A DNA stretch of 64,000 bases, taken from Parashewanella curva. Lineage in GTDB: Bacteria; Pseudomonadota; Gammaproteobacteria; Enterobacterales; Shewanellaceae. The notes below the pieces were generated by a model. The model had not been told where the DNA came from. It saw nothing but the letters and a program-made list of their open reading frames with translations, and ran no database searches. The position numbers and the translations under genes were made by a program. This document shows, one piece after another, positions 55,165 through 64,000 of the stretch (the stretch's first letter is position 1; every line of letters begins with the position of its first letter). The DNA is taken from positions 1 through 64,000 of the forward strand of contig NZ_ML014762.1 of the NCBI RefSeq assembly GCF_003675895.1. The letters are read 5' to 3'.

Positions 55165-55906
55165 CTGAGTCGTAACAGAAGCATGGAAAGTCTTGTCGTA
55201 GCTTCTCTTTTACCATAGTTCTGAAAGTCTTAAGTTGCATGCTCACTTTATTGCTTTCAGCTTTGGATTGATAACTTTGGAATTCTACAACAACGCCAAG
55301 AATTGAATCTTCGTTATAAGTGACAGTAAGCTCGTTGTGTTTTAAGCCTTTATCAATAGGTTGTTCTATATAATCTAGAAATTCGCTGTATGTTTCATAA
55401 AATTTAATAATGTGATTGTGTATTTCATTTTTGTCGCTTACGGGAGTAAGTCGCAAGTATTCCCCCGCATACTGGGTTTCTAAGTCGAAGCATTCTGTAT
55501 TTTCATTATAAGCTCGGTAGTTGTGTTCTGATGTCATCCACTTGACTATTCGCTCATTGGAGTCAACACGACAAGTGAAGACCCAGTCCCCCCAAAAGCG
55601 CTTTATCTCGCTTTTGTGTATGTTTAAAATAAAACCAATATTTTTATACGGTGGAACATTAGCGCCACTTTTTATCAAGCTTGTACAGCAAGATTGCATG
55701 TAACCCATAGTCAATAATTCATCCAACTCTTGCTCAGTTTTTGCGAAAGGAGAAAATTGATCTTCATTTTCGCCACCACATAACATCCTTATTAAGCAGC
55801 CCTGGTTTTCGAACTGTTTCAGTGTATATAGATACTCAGTTTGGGTCTTAGGCAAAGCTTGAGGAGGAGGCAAATATTGAAGAGGTACACTAACTACAAG
55901 AGACAT
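55133..55906 (-). CDS. Unknown protein (257 residues)
   Basis: No family recognised. Soluble, acidic, no signal peptide or membrane helix. It opens MSLVVSVPLQYLPPPQALPK, has CysCys and Trp-rich patches in the middle (MGYMQSCCTSLIKSG, IKRFWGDWVFTCRVD) and a strand-rich C-terminal part (NELTVTYNEDSILGVVVEFQ) ending TPFLS. The N-terminal style resembles those of the unknown genes at 1016 and 51081, which suggests the same class of accessory proteins. The stop and final codons lie inside the terminator stem at 55122. Confidence 0.55.
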   Translation of the reverse strand: MSLVVSVPLQYLPPPQALPKTQTEYLYTLKQFENQGCLIRMLCGGENEDQFSPFAKTEQELDELLTMGYMQSCCTSLIKSGANVPPYKNIGFILNIHKSEIKRFWGDWVFTCRVDSNERIVKWMTSEHNYRAYNENTECFDLETQYAGEYLRLTPVSDKNEIHNHIIKFYETYSEFLDYIEQPIDKGLKHNELTVTYNEDSILGVVVEFQSYQSKAESNKVSMQLKTFRTMVKEKLRQDFPCFCYDSESGSLTPFLS

Positions 55907-56019
55907 ATAAATACTATTTACTGAATTTTATACTGTATTTTAACCATCGTTTGCTTGCAATTTACTGAATGATAGACTGTAAAATGCGTTGTAATTTTAA
56001 CCAATTGAGCTAATTACTT

Positions 56020-56859
56020 ATGAAAAAGCTAACTATTCACCTTTTCCTCCTATTCTCAATTCTGTGTGGGTGTTCGAATGTGGTATCAGCTAATACTGAT
56101 ATAAAACTCTTTGGTAAATTTGAACAAGGCACATTATTGAAAGGTTTGGTGCCGCCGGGTGCAACATTGGAACTTAATGGTCAAGCTGTTCGAGTGTCAA
56201 ATTCGGGTAAATTCGTAATTGGTTTTGAACGAGAAGCCGATTTAACTAACAAGCTAGTAGTTACTTTAAATGACGGTACACAGCAATCCCGAATTATAAA
56301 ACTGGCACCCAAACAATATCGAATTCAGCGAGTGAACGGTATTGCTAAGAAAATCATGAAGCCCGATCCTAAAGCCGTCGCCCGTTCTAAAAAAGACAGT
56401 CAACAAGTACGAACAGCTAGAAATATAGATTCAGACTTAGATGGTATTTTCACTCGATTTATCTGGCCTGCGAAAGGACCAATTTCAGGCGTTTATGGCA
56501 GTCAACGAGTTTACAATGGCGTCCCCGGTCGCCCACATTATGGAGTAGATGTTGCTAAGCCAACAGGTACCCCTGTAGTAGCACCAGCCAATGGAGTTAT
56601 AACCTTAGCTGTTCCAGATATGTTTTATTCAGGTGGAACAATTATTATTGATCATGGCTACGGTGTAAGCTCTAGCATGTTGCATTTGAGTAAGTTAGAT
56701 GTAGTTAAAGGTCAATCCGTAAAACAAGGGCAAAAGGTTGGAGAAATAGGTTCAACTGGGCGTTCAACAGGTCCGCATTTAGATTGGCGAATTAACTGGT
56801 ATCAAATGCGTCTTGATCCCACCACCATTGTGCCTTCGATGAAAGAAGCAATGAAGTGA
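56020..56859 (+). CDS. M23 family metallopeptidase (LytM-like), exported
   Basis: 279 residues. The N-terminus is a signal peptide with a possible lipobox (LFLLFSILCGCSN). A strand-rich stretch (30-100) precedes the LytM domain (about 145-270). Zinc site: PHYGVDVA with His173 and Asp177; MLHLSK with catalytic-type His222; and GPHLDWRINW with His253. The usual HxH is HxD here (Asp255), a variation shared by many proteobacterial M23 proteins. Cleaves peptide cross-links in peptidoglycan, or activates amidases if it is non-catalytic. A bidirectional terminator follows. Confidence 0.88.
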   Translation: MKKLTIHLFLLFSILCGCSNVVSANTDIKLFGKFEQGTLLKGLVPPGATLELNGQAVRVSNSGKFVIGFEREADLTNKLVVTLNDGTQQSRIIKLAPKQYRIQRVNGIAKKIMKPDPKAVARSKKDSQQVRTARNIDSDLDGIFTRFIWPAKGPISGVYGSQRVYNGVPGRPHYGVDVAKPTGTPVVAPANGVITLAVPDMFYSGGTIIIDHGYGVSSSMLHLSKLDVVKGQSVKQGQKVGEIGSTGRSTGPHLDWRINWYQMRLDPTTIVPSMKEAMK

Positions 56860-56875
56860 GTTCATTGATTTGAAT

Positions 56876-56904
56876 AATGAGAGTGTTGAAACACTCTCAT
56901 TTTA
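56876..56904. terminator. Bidirectional terminator after the M23 gene
   Basis: AATGAGAGTGTT, loop GA, AACACTCTCATT, then TTATTT. A 12-bp perfect stem between convergent genes. Confidence 0.9.
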
Positions 56905-56918
56905 TTTGGCTAAACCGA

Positions 56919-57416
56919 CTATTCAGCAACCACACTAAATACTCTGCCATCTTCTCTCAAAATACAACGAGCCCCATTTAACTCAATAACTCTTGTTTCT
57001 GGATCTCCCGGTCCATGAGCGGCAATATAAACTAAACAAACTGGAGCAGGGTGTTCATGCTTATCGCCACTTTTAGGCTGATAGGCCATTGAAAACAGTA
57101 ATCCTGTATCAAAATCTTCATTGTCCCCAAGTTGTTGTCCAGTGTTCAATCCTTGTGTTGGCGTAATGAGTGTTCCTGTGACTTCTTGTTTATCTTGGCT
57201 TGGATCCGTTCCCGGTTCGGTTTGGTTTAAAGGTGAGCACTGGTCATCTAAATCAACAATGTTGGCAATCTGATTAACATGCTCGGCTCTCACGACCCAA
57301 TTACCGTGTTTGCTGGTAAATGTCATCTGAGTATGAGCGTTACAAGGTAAATCTGAAGCGAATAAATTTAGGGAGAATAGAGCGAATGGCAATGCCATCC
57401 AAATTAAGCGTTTCAT
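56919..57416 (-). CDS. Secreted protein of unknown function
   Basis: 165 residues with signal peptide MKRLIWMALPFALFSLNLFA. The mature part has FTSKHGNWVVRAEHVNQIAN, a Pro/Thr/Gly-rich acidic middle (NQTEPGTDPSQDKQEVTG) that is probably a flexible loop, and four cysteines likely to pair. No family recognised. Leftward and convergent with the M23 gene. Confidence 0.6.
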   Translation of the reverse strand: MKRLIWMALPFALFSLNLFASDLPCNAHTQMTFTSKHGNWVVRAEHVNQIANIVDLDDQCSPLNQTEPGTDPSQDKQEVTGTLITPTQGLNTGQQLGDNEDFDTGLLFSMAYQPKSGDKHEHPAPVCLVYIAAHGPGDPETRVIELNGARCILREDGRVFSVVAE

Positions 57417-57518
57417 CGATATGTCCTCTCAAAATTATTGGCAAGGCCTAATGAACCCTGCTTATAGTCTTTGAGAGGCACTGAATAACGCCTGTATGAG
57501 TTATTGGTTTTGAGGCTT

Positions 57519-57929
57519 TTAGCCTTGTTTAGCCACCACTGTTTGCCCAATTGGTGCCAATGTCAACAACGCAAGCTTTAAATGAGCTATACCAAAAGGA
57601 ATACCAATAATGGTTATAAAGCAGGCTAGGGCGTGAGTTAAGTGGCCGATAGCTAACCAAATACCAAAACATAAGAACCAAATAACGTTTCCGATTGTAC
57701 CAAGTACTCCTGTACCAATATCTTCAAAACCTTTTACATTACGACGATTGGTTTGCTCATTTCCAAATGGCCAAAATGCCATTTCACCAATGACAAAACA
57801 TGCTCTGCCAAAGGGAATACCGATAATACTAATAAAACAAATCAATCCCGCCAACCACCAAGCTAAGCCCATTAAAAAACCACCCATAACGAACCAAGCA
57901 ATGTTGAAGATTAATCGTAATACAGACAT
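57519..57929 (-). CDS. YccF domain-containing inner membrane protein
   Basis: 136 residues. Two copies of the YccF module, each with GIPFG after a hydrophobic helix (LAGLICFISIIGIPFGRACF and ACFITIIGIPFGIAHLKLAL), and an FWPFGNE motif between. Four or so transmembrane helices. Function unknown; E. coli YccF is the same size. Confidence 0.9.
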   Translation of the reverse strand: MSVLRLIFNIAWFVMGGFLMGLAWWLAGLICFISIIGIPFGRACFVIGEMAFWPFGNEQTNRRNVKGFEDIGTGVLGTIGNVIWFLCFGIWLAIGHLTHALACFITIIGIPFGIAHLKLALLTLAPIGQTVVAKQG

Positions 57930-58073
57930 AGGAATTATTTACCTTTTAAAATTATTTCTAAATCAGATAAAGCAGTTTGTGTGCCAAAATGCTAACCGCT
58001 TAATTTTACGCTTAATATCGGAGTTAAGGTAGAATAGAGGCTATACCAAGTTAGTCATAATTACTAAACATTG

Positions 58074-58985
58074 ATGAAATTAACCCAAAGCCCTGTTACT
58101 ACCATTAATTTATTTGAACACGAATTACATATTAAACGTGATGACTTATTGCACCCTGAATTTAGTGGTAATAAGGCTCGCAAGTTTCATTATTATCTCG
58201 CCAATGAGTTTCCTCAAGTTGAAACGCTGGTGGGATATGGCTCGTGCCAAGCGAATTCTTTATGGTCGCTGGCGTGTTTGGTAGAGCTTAAAGGTTGGCA
58301 CCTCAAATTTTATGTGGATCGTATTCCGACTCATTTGAAAGAGAATCCAGTTGGCAATTATGCCGGCGCGATAGCAAAAGGGGCTGAGGTTATTGCGTTT
58401 CCTCAAGAGTTGAATCTTACTGCTGATGAAAAACAAATATGGTTAGAGCAAAAATATCTTAATCAAACTTCAACTTTATTGGTGCCAGAGGGAGGGCGTT
58501 GTGAGTATGCTCGTTATGGAGTGTATTTATTAGCGCAAGAAATCGAGGGTTGGTGCATTGATAATGAAGTTAGTTCTGCCACGGTCTTTTTGCCTTCAGG
58601 AACAGGAACAACAGCATTTTATTTAAATGAATACCTTAGTCAGTGCGCTTTGAATATTCAGGTCGTCACATGCCCTGTCGTGGGGGAGGCAGCATACTTA
58701 CAAAAGCAGTTTCAAATGCTGGCTACAAAAGATAGTGCTTTTCCCATAATCGTCAGCCCTGATAAAAAGTATCATTTTGGCAATTTATACCCTGAGAGTT
58801 ATGCAATGTGGCAGAAGGCAAATACTTCAGGTGTAGAATTTGAGTTGCTCTATGATCCTGTTGGTTTAATCACATTAGAGCAACACATTAATTCATTTGA
58901 TAGTGAGGCCATAATCTATTTACATCAGGGAGGGTTAAAAGGTAATGAAACCATGATTCAGCGCTATAAAAGAAAAGGAAAATAA
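58074..58985 (+). CDS. PLP-dependent enzyme of the ACC deaminase / D-cysteine desulfhydrase family
   Basis: 303 residues from the ATG at 58074 (an in-frame TTG at 58071 is adjacent). Fold-type II PLP enzyme: IKRDDLLHPEFSGNKARKFH has the Schiff-base lysine (SGNKARK); GYGSCQANSLWSLACLVELK is the N-loop; and VFLPSGTGTTAFYLNEYL the phosphate-binding region. Members act on 1-aminocyclopropane-1-carboxylate or D-cysteine; the sequence shows no reliable way to choose. Short for the family by some 20-30 residues, mostly at the ends. Stands alone. Confidence 0.85.
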   Translation: MKLTQSPVTTINLFEHELHIKRDDLLHPEFSGNKARKFHYYLANEFPQVETLVGYGSCQANSLWSLACLVELKGWHLKFYVDRIPTHLKENPVGNYAGAIAKGAEVIAFPQELNLTADEKQIWLEQKYLNQTSTLLVPEGGRCEYARYGVYLLAQEIEGWCIDNEVSSATVFLPSGTGTTAFYLNEYLSQCALNIQVVTCPVVGEAAYLQKQFQMLATKDSAFPIIVSPDKKYHFGNLYPESYAMWQKANTSGVEFELLYDPVGLITLEQHINSFDSEAIIYLHQGGLKGNETMIQRYKRKGK

Positions 58986-59033
58986 TCGTTGATTGCTTTC
59001 CTTATAAACGATATAACTTGTTAGTAAGTGGTG

Positions 59034-59543
59034 CTAATTCAAATTTAAAATCAAATAGTTAATTTGCGTTAACTGACTTTCGTCAATACAATCCAATGAG
59101 AACGAAAATGAATCTATCCAAATGACATAGTTTTGCTTTTCAATGCTAAATTGAGTGGCCTTTTTTATCGGTATTTTTAAGCGTTGATTCTTGATTGCTA
59201 ATTCTAAGGCTGTTGGATTTTCGGTTGCAAAGAATCTAAAAATTTGTGTTTGATTTTTTTCTGTCAATGAAAGGAAGTTGGCGCCAGTGATTCCCCTTTG
59301 AGCAATAAGTCTATGACCATTTTTTAATATGAAATTATGTTCAATTCCCTGAGGAGTATGGAATTGGTTAGATTTTATATCACACTGTAAACATGGTAAT
59401 GGCTTTTCTTCCCAGTTAAATTTCACAGCATTATGGAATAAATGCCCATTATTGATAGACCAACTATTTTTGAGCTCTGTAGAGGGTGCAGAACACCCGC
59501 TCAGAAGTATAATAGCCAATATTAGAAAGGCTGATTTAGTCAT
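59034..59543 (-). CDS. Lipoprotein of unknown function, coupled to the metzincin lipoprotein
   Basis: 169 residues with lipobox ILLSGCSAPS. The mature part is strand-rich (NGHLFHNAVKFNWEEKPLPC, RLIAQRGITGANFLSLTEKN). A CLQCDIKS motif may pair or bind a metal. The start overlaps the end of the upstream gene by 8 bp, so the two are translationally coupled. No family recognised. Confidence 0.7.
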   Translation of the reverse strand: MTKSAFLILAIILLSGCSAPSTELKNSWSINNGHLFHNAVKFNWEEKPLPCLQCDIKSNQFHTPQGIEHNFILKNGHRLIAQRGITGANFLSLTEKNQTQIFRFFATENPTALELAIKNQRLKIPIKKATQFSIEKQNYVIWIDSFSFSLDCIDESQLTQINYLILNLN

Positions 59544-62262
59544 TTTTCAATGCTCTTATTTGTTGCAATAATTCCTGTGGTGGTTCCATTTCTTGAATGA
59601 TAGGTTGAGTATCGTCGTTCATTACATTCACAGGCGTTACTGTACTTGTATTAAATCCAATTCCACTCACATTTCCACTCCAAGAACGATTAAACCTCAA
59701 ATTGATCAACGCCCATTCATCAACATCTCTAAGCAAACTAATGCTTCCATCATTATTGATGCTTCGTGAATAAGGTAGATTATCAATATCATCATTACAG
59801 TTAAAATCAATAGCTACAGAGTTATCATAGCCAAAGCCTTCATCTTCTGTAATAGCCGCTTCATCAATATCCCTAGCATTTCCAGAAGAGTAGCCAATTT
59901 TAAAATTTTCAGGTGATTCGGTGTTACCAAATTTTAACTGGTTGTTTTCAAGGTTGCAGTTTAGGTTACCGTTAAAGAAACGGCGATAATATCGGTCTCC
60001 TTCTCGATCACCTATGGTAGGTAGCCCATCAAGTTGGTATAGATAGTTCATCACGCTTAAAAAATTAGGTTTGTAATTCGTATTTTCATTACCACCGTGC
60101 AGCAGACCTAAATTGTGACCTAATTCATGCATAATGGTTGAAGCTTGCATATTATAGGTTCTATTTTTAGACGGTTCGTTGCTTAGGTTTAACCCCCACC
60201 CACCCATACTAATTAAAAAATCATTACCGTCTATTTCTGCTACGCCTGAAGAGCCCGCACTTCCATCAGCTTTTTGGCTGTTTGCCATGAGCATATAGTG
60301 AAAGATAGGTTTACGGCGGACGTCAAAATTTTTCACTTTGTGCTCTATAAGACTAGGAGCTCCATCTCTAGGGGTAAAAAGCGTTTGTTTGTAAAATGTA
60401 ATTTCATTACCACCGCCTAAATCCATGCTTTCTGGAGAAATACCATCAGCATTGTGATACAAATTTCCAACATCGAAGTGAACGTGATAATTCTTTCCTT
60501 TAAAAGCGTCGACAACTTTTTTTAATGCCGTTTGGTGGGGGATAACTCCTGCATCATTACTTTGCATATAATCGACTTCGATAAAAATATCTTTTTGATT
60601 TTTTCGGGCTCCCCATTGGTAAAGGGGCAAGCCTGCAAAGGTGCTGTTTTCAACTTCTGCACAATCAGGAATACCATCTACATCAATATCTTCTGTGCAG
60701 TTTGTTACATCATTAATTCCAGCTGGGGTTGCGAACTTTGCAATATTCCAATCACTCGCAGTATTGGTATCACTGTCATCAATATTTCGGACTAAGCTAT
60801 AGCCTAGTGTTCGTTCCATTGGTGGTATTGCGATACCTAACCATGCATCTTGAGTCATAGGCTCTTGAGTAAGGTTTCCAAAACGGACAAAGTCGACAGT
60901 TTGAGTCCTTTGCGAATTGAGTAATTCAAGATATCCACTGTCTGACCAATATGGGCGAATATTATCATTACTGTTGCCGATGATTACTAATTGATCAGAC
61001 TCCGCGTTACTGTTCTGAAAAGTTCCATTTTTAAAGCGGCCTTGAATGATGATACGTTGACCAGCCTTGACGATTCGATCGGGCAGCTGAAAATAGTCAC
61101 TAAGGCTAGTTTCATTAGCATCTAAATTAACGCTCTGAGTATGAATAGTATAATCACTCAGATTAATATCGTTGTTGGTGCCGTTATAAAGCTCAATCCA
61201 ACGATTATCATTAAGATATTGGCTAGCGGAAATTTCAGTGATCAGAAGATCTGCTTGATTAGTAGTGAAATGAGAAATGACTTTGGTTTCAGCTGCTGTA
61301 CCTGCAAAATTTTTGACCTTATCGCCATTAACCTTCAGTTGGTATTTCGTACCAGATTTTAGTTCGGTAGTGGGCGTTAATCTAAAGTTTCTTTGGTTAC
61401 TAAATTCAATGTTGAGTGGAATACAAGTTTTAAACTCGTCACTTGATAATTGAAATTCACTGTCACAGGCTGATGAAGGTGTTGAGCTTGCGAACACAAT
61501 AATGTCATCAAAAGTAAGAGAAATGGAGTCAGTTTCGCTGATTTGCTTAGCTCCAGCACTTGGAGATATTTCCGTTACTTTTGGTGCTGTAGAATCCACC
61601 ATGGGTAAACTGATAATAGCTGATGCTGTAAGCTTTCCATCACTGACTTTAAAGGTAGCTTTATCTGGTTGTATATTATCGGTTTTAGGAGTGTACCTGT
61701 AGCTATTAACCTTTGAGTCTACAAGTTCAATAGTGCCGTGATCTGGTTGTTTTTCTATTGAAATAGTTAAAGCATCGCCGTCTAAATCGGTTGGGTTAAT
61801 TAAAAAAAGTTTGGCTTGATTAAACTCTACTTCAAAAGAGGCATCGGCTAACACAGGTTGTCGGTTAACGTTAACAATTTTGGTCGAAATTGTTTGGGAG
61901 CTGCTAGCACTTTCATTATCAGTCACTTTCACCAAAAAGGTTAGATTTGTATCCGATGTTACTTCAGGTACGATAAAGTTGATACTGGCAGTATTGTTTG
62001 TTGATAACGTTACCGTTGGTCCAGATGTTTGGGTCCATAAATATGAAGTAATACTTCCATCAGTATCAGTAGCATTAATTGATAACGTTGCTTGTGAACG
62101 TTCTTCTACGCTTACGGGTGTGTTATGTGAAAGTTGAGGAGCTTGGTTGCTCTTTTCGCTGTCGTCACCACCTCCACCCCCACATCCCCATAGAGTTAGT
62201 ACAGAAAGAGTCAGAATAGAGAGTTTAGAAGTTGAAATGCCCAAAGCAAAATTCCATTTCAA
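59536..62262 (-). CDS. Multi-domain lipoprotein with a metzincin-type zinc protease domain (908 residues)
   Basis: Lipobox LTLWGCGGGG near residue 27 anchors it to the outer membrane. Then Ig/PKD-like repeats (about 45-130 and 131-225: ITSYLWTQTSGPTVTLSTNN), a Big_5/SbsA-like domain (226-330: APKVTEISPSAGAKQ), a lamin-tail domain (335-500: LITEISASQYLNDNRWIELY), a calcium-type segment (TEDIDVDGIPDCAEVEN near 540) and the protease. The zinc motif is HELGHNLGLLH, the first His at about residue 712, with the Met-turn LSVMNYLYQ downstream, both as in metzincins. Substrate unknown. Shares an 8-bp overlap with the lipoprotein gene after it. Confidence 0.88.
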   Translation of the reverse strand: MKWNFALGISTSKLSILTLSVLTLWGCGGGGGDDSEKSNQAPQLSHNTPVSVEERSQATLSINATDTDGSITSYLWTQTSGPTVTLSTNNTASINFIVPEVTSDTNLTFLVKVTDNESASSSQTISTKIVNVNRQPVLADASFEVEFNQAKLFLINPTDLDGDALTISIEKQPDHGTIELVDSKVNSYRYTPKTDNIQPDKATFKVSDGKLTASAIISLPMVDSTAPKVTEISPSAGAKQISETDSISLTFDDIIVFASSTPSSACDSEFQLSSDEFKTCIPLNIEFSNQRNFRLTPTTELKSGTKYQLKVNGDKVKNFAGTAAETKVISHFTTNQADLLITEISASQYLNDNRWIELYNGTNNDINLSDYTIHTQSVNLDANETSLSDYFQLPDRIVKAGQRIIIQGRFKNGTFQNSNAESDQLVIIGNSNDNIRPYWSDSGYLELLNSQRTQTVDFVRFGNLTQEPMTQDAWLGIAIPPMERTLGYSLVRNIDDSDTNTASDWNIAKFATPAGINDVTNCTEDIDVDGIPDCAEVENSTFAGLPLYQWGARKNQKDIFIEVDYMQSNDAGVIPHQTALKKVVDAFKGKNYHVHFDVGNLYHNADGISPESMDLGGGNEITFYKQTLFTPRDGAPSLIEHKVKNFDVRRKPIFHYMLMANSQKADGSAGSSGVAEIDGNDFLISMGGWGLNLSNEPSKNRTYNMQASTIMHELGHNLGLLHGGNENTNYKPNFLSVMNYLYQLDGLPTIGDREGDRYYRRFFNGNLNCNLENNQLKFGNTESPENFKIGYSSGNARDIDEAAITEDEGFGYDNSVAIDFNCNDDIDNLPYSRSINNDGSISLLRDVDEWALINLRFNRSWSGNVSGIGFNTSTVTPVNVMNDDTQPIIQEMEPPQELLQQIRALKND

Positions 62263-62450
62263 AATAAAATGCCATTATTATCAAAAATAGCATCAAAACA
62301 CCAGATGTTAATTTTATGTTTAATTTGTTTTGTGAGTATGCTCATTAGACTAAAAAACAATCTAAAAAGCTAAGGGTTTTATGATTTGTTGTAAATTTGT
62401 TTTTTATTGGTAAAGTGCTCTGTTCTTAAAATAAGAAAGGAGTAATAATA

Positions 62451-63323
62451 ATGAATAAATTATCGGCAGGAAGCGCTATCAAAATTGCTGTTGGAGCCGT
62501 TGCCATTTTGGCTGTAACCAGCTCATTTTATACCGTAGATGAAGGTCATATGGGGGTTGTTAAACGTTTTGGTGAAGCTAAACACCAAGAGACTCCGGGT
62601 TTACATTTCAAAATTCCTTTCATTGAGACGGTTGAAACCATTGAAGTTCGAACACGCAAAAATTCCGAAAAAATGGCATCAAGCACAAAAGAGCAAATGC
62701 CTGTTACCGTCGAAGTAAGTGTTAACTGGACGGTAAATAAAGAAGCAGCGTTAGATTTATATAAAAAATACGGTGGATTAACTCAATTCGAACAGCGTAT
62801 TTTAGATCCTCGTTTCCGTAGTGCCACAAAAGATACCATTCCTCAATTTGAAGCCGAGCAACTGATCCAAGACCGAGCGTCAGCCATTCAAGGTATCGAG
62901 CGTCGCTTATCTGAAGAAATGGCAGCTTTCCCTGTGATAGTCGATAACATACAAATCGAAAATATCGTGCTACCACAAAAATACATTAATTCGATTGAAA
63001 TTAAACAAACAGAAAAAAACTTAGCGGCAGCTGAGGAGCATAAACTTGAGCGTCAACGCTTAGAGGCCTTGCGTGCGGTAAATACTGCTGATGCAAAAGC
63101 AAAAGGTATAATCAAAGTGGCAGAAGCTGAAGCTCAGGCTATTGAATTGAAAGGTCGAGCAGAAGCTAAAGCGATTAAAGCCAAAGCTGAAGCGTTAAAA
63201 AATAACCCATTGATAGTAAAATTAACCGAAGCTCAGGCTTGGGATGGTAAACTCCCTGCAACTATGTTGGGAAATGGTGCGATGCCAATAATGGATATGC
63301 GCTCATTAGAGAATAAAAAATAA
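62451..63323 (+). CDS. Prohibitin/SPFH family membrane protein
   Basis: 290 residues with AAGGAG eight bases before the ATG. One N-terminal membrane helix (IKIAVGAVAILAVTSSFYTV), then a prohibitin-type SPFH domain (EGHMGVVKRFGEAKHQETPG, GLHFKIPFIETVETIEVRTR) and a long Ala/Glu/Lys-rich coiled coil (185-250). SPFH proteins form ring-like membrane scaffolds, often associated with proteases such as FtsH. It lies alone rather than beside hflK/hflX, and is followed after 9 bp by a carboxylesterase gene, so they probably form an operon. Confidence 0.9.
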   Translation: MNKLSAGSAIKIAVGAVAILAVTSSFYTVDEGHMGVVKRFGEAKHQETPGLHFKIPFIETVETIEVRTRKNSEKMASSTKEQMPVTVEVSVNWTVNKEAALDLYKKYGGLTQFEQRILDPRFRSATKDTIPQFEAEQLIQDRASAIQGIERRLSEEMAAFPVIVDNIQIENIVLPQKYINSIEIKQTEKNLAAAEEHKLERQRLEALRAVNTADAKAKGIIKVAEAEAQAIELKGRAEAKAIKAKAEALKNNPLIVKLTEAQAWDGKLPATMLGNGAMPIMDMRSLENKK

Positions 63324-63332
63324 GGTTATACG

Positions 63333-64000
63333 ATGTCATTTGATCCTAAACAAGCCATTGTTATTGAGCCAAAAGAACCTGCTACGGCAACAGTAATTTG
63401 GCTGCATGGTCTTGGAGATTCTGGTGCAGGTTTTTCACCTGTAGTTCCTATGCTAGGGCTACCAGAAAATCATTCAATTCGCTTTATCTTTCCTCATGCG
63501 CCAGAGCAAGCCGTAACTATTAATGGTGGTTTTGTTATGCGTTCGTGGTACGACATTAAAAGCATGGATTTATTAGATCGGGCAGATCTTGAGGGAGTGG
63601 TAGCTTCTGAACAAATCGTGCATCAATTTATCCAATCTCAATTAAATGAGGGGATAGAATCTAATAAAATTATCCTTGCTGGTTTTAGTCAGGGTGGGGT
63701 AATGAGCTTGTTTACTGGATTACGTTACCCTAAGCCTTTGGCAGGAATAATGGCCCTATCATGCTATTTACCAAATGGTGATGCTTTGCCTGAAGGAGTG
63801 AGTGAGGCCAATAAATCTACACCGATGTTACAGCATCATGGTGAGCAAGATCCTGTTGTTCCTGTTAGTGCAGGGAAAATGGCATATAAAGCCTTAACAG
63901 AGGCCGGTTATCAATCTAAATGGCAAACGTTCACAATGCCCCACAGTGTATTACCTGAGCAGCTTGTGATTATCGGAGATTGGATTAAGCAATGTCTTGA
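63333..64000 (+). CDS. Carboxylesterase / phospholipase (alpha/beta hydrolase), partial at 3' end
   Basis: Starts at the ATG at 63333 and runs to the window edge with no stop (222 complete codons). The phospholipase/carboxylesterase family is recognised by VIWLHGLGDSGAGFSPVVPM, FPHAPEQAVTINGGFVMRSW, the nucleophile elbow LAGFSQGGVMS, and the catalytic Asp and His in HHGEQDPVVPV and TMPHSVLPEQ. Only a few residues should be missing, given the usual length of about 220-225. Co-transcribed with the SPFH gene 9 bp upstream. Confidence 0.9.
   Translation, partial: MSFDPKQAIVIEPKEPATATVIWLHGLGDSGAGFSPVVPMLGLPENHSIRFIFPHAPEQAVTINGGFVMRSWYDIKSMDLLDRADLEGVVASEQIVHQFIQSQLNEGIESNKIILAGFSQGGVMSLFTGLRYPKPLAGIMALSCYLPNGDALPEGVSEANKSTPMLQHHGEQDPVVPVSAGKMAYKALTEAGYQSKWQTFTMPHSVLPEQLVIIGDWIKQCL

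Noticed and set aside
62451-63323. HflC or HflK
   Set aside because: The domain order and coiled coil fit the wider prohibitin/SPFH group, and no hflK, hflC or hflX neighbour is present.

Overview
The window is a chromosomal segment of an AT-rich gammaproteobacterium, most likely a Shewanellaceae member. The order hexR-zwf-pgl-edd-eda with pykA alongside, psrA-fadE, the yejM-yejL/yejK block, and a flagellar-type sigma-28 promoter in front of cheV all fit Shewanella and its relatives. The many ankyrin-repeat genes, membrane-anchored accessory proteins and an ExoY-like cyclase toxin point to a host-associated branch such as Parashewanella. The genus is an inference from gene content; no rRNA lies in the window.

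Layout. 0.2-8.4 kb: queE, a methyltransferase-like protein of unknown role, two small membrane proteins, a cysteine-synthase-fold enzyme, three tandem tRNA-Tyr genes with their own promoter, a YfcZ-type protein, a GAF-PAS-GGDEF-EAL c-di-GMP protein and a YchJ-type protein. 8.4-27.7 kb is rich in accessory genes: an SnoaL-like secreted protein, a stand-alone ExoY/CyaA-type nucleotidyl cyclase with its catalytic residues intact, a 789-residue protein with 22-residue beta-helix-like repeats and a Ser/Thr hexanucleotide microsatellite, an M2 peptidase lipoprotein, two tandemly duplicated ankyrin giants, the conserved psrA-fadE pair, then a third ankyrin gene with a small partner. 27.8-35.5 kb is the Entner-Doudoroff block with pykA and hexR, with candidate HexR operators in front of pykA and zwf. 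36.0-37.6 kb is a lipid-kinase-like gene held between two inverted copies of one 265-bp element, next to a different 267-bp element. 37.7-43.1 kb: pheA, a methyltransferase, a 790-residue unknown and cheV. 43.2-64 kb: mostly conserved chromosome (lytic transglycosylase, YjbQ, YejM, YejL, YejK, dihydroorotase, a pterin-synthase-fold protein, M23 peptidase, YccF, a PLP enzyme, a metzincin lipoprotein, an SPFH protein and a 3'-truncated carboxylesterase) with interspersed unknown genes.

Non-coding structure. Three families of roughly 265-270 bp MITE-like elements with terminal inverted repeats occur: family 1 at 10615, 15591 and 43861 plus remnants; family 2 at 35633 and 37104; family 3 at 37369 plus a relic near 35574. 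No transposase gene is present.

How the genes work together. zwf, pgl, edd, eda and pykA form a complete route from glucose-6-phosphate to pyruvate under the local regulator HexR. PsrA probably controls itself, and perhaps fadE, through a palindrome just upstream of psrA. The accessory proteins (cyclase toxin, ankyrin proteins, proteins with a C-terminal membrane anchor) look like a set aimed at eukaryotic hosts, but no secretion system is encoded here, so their delivery is unknown.
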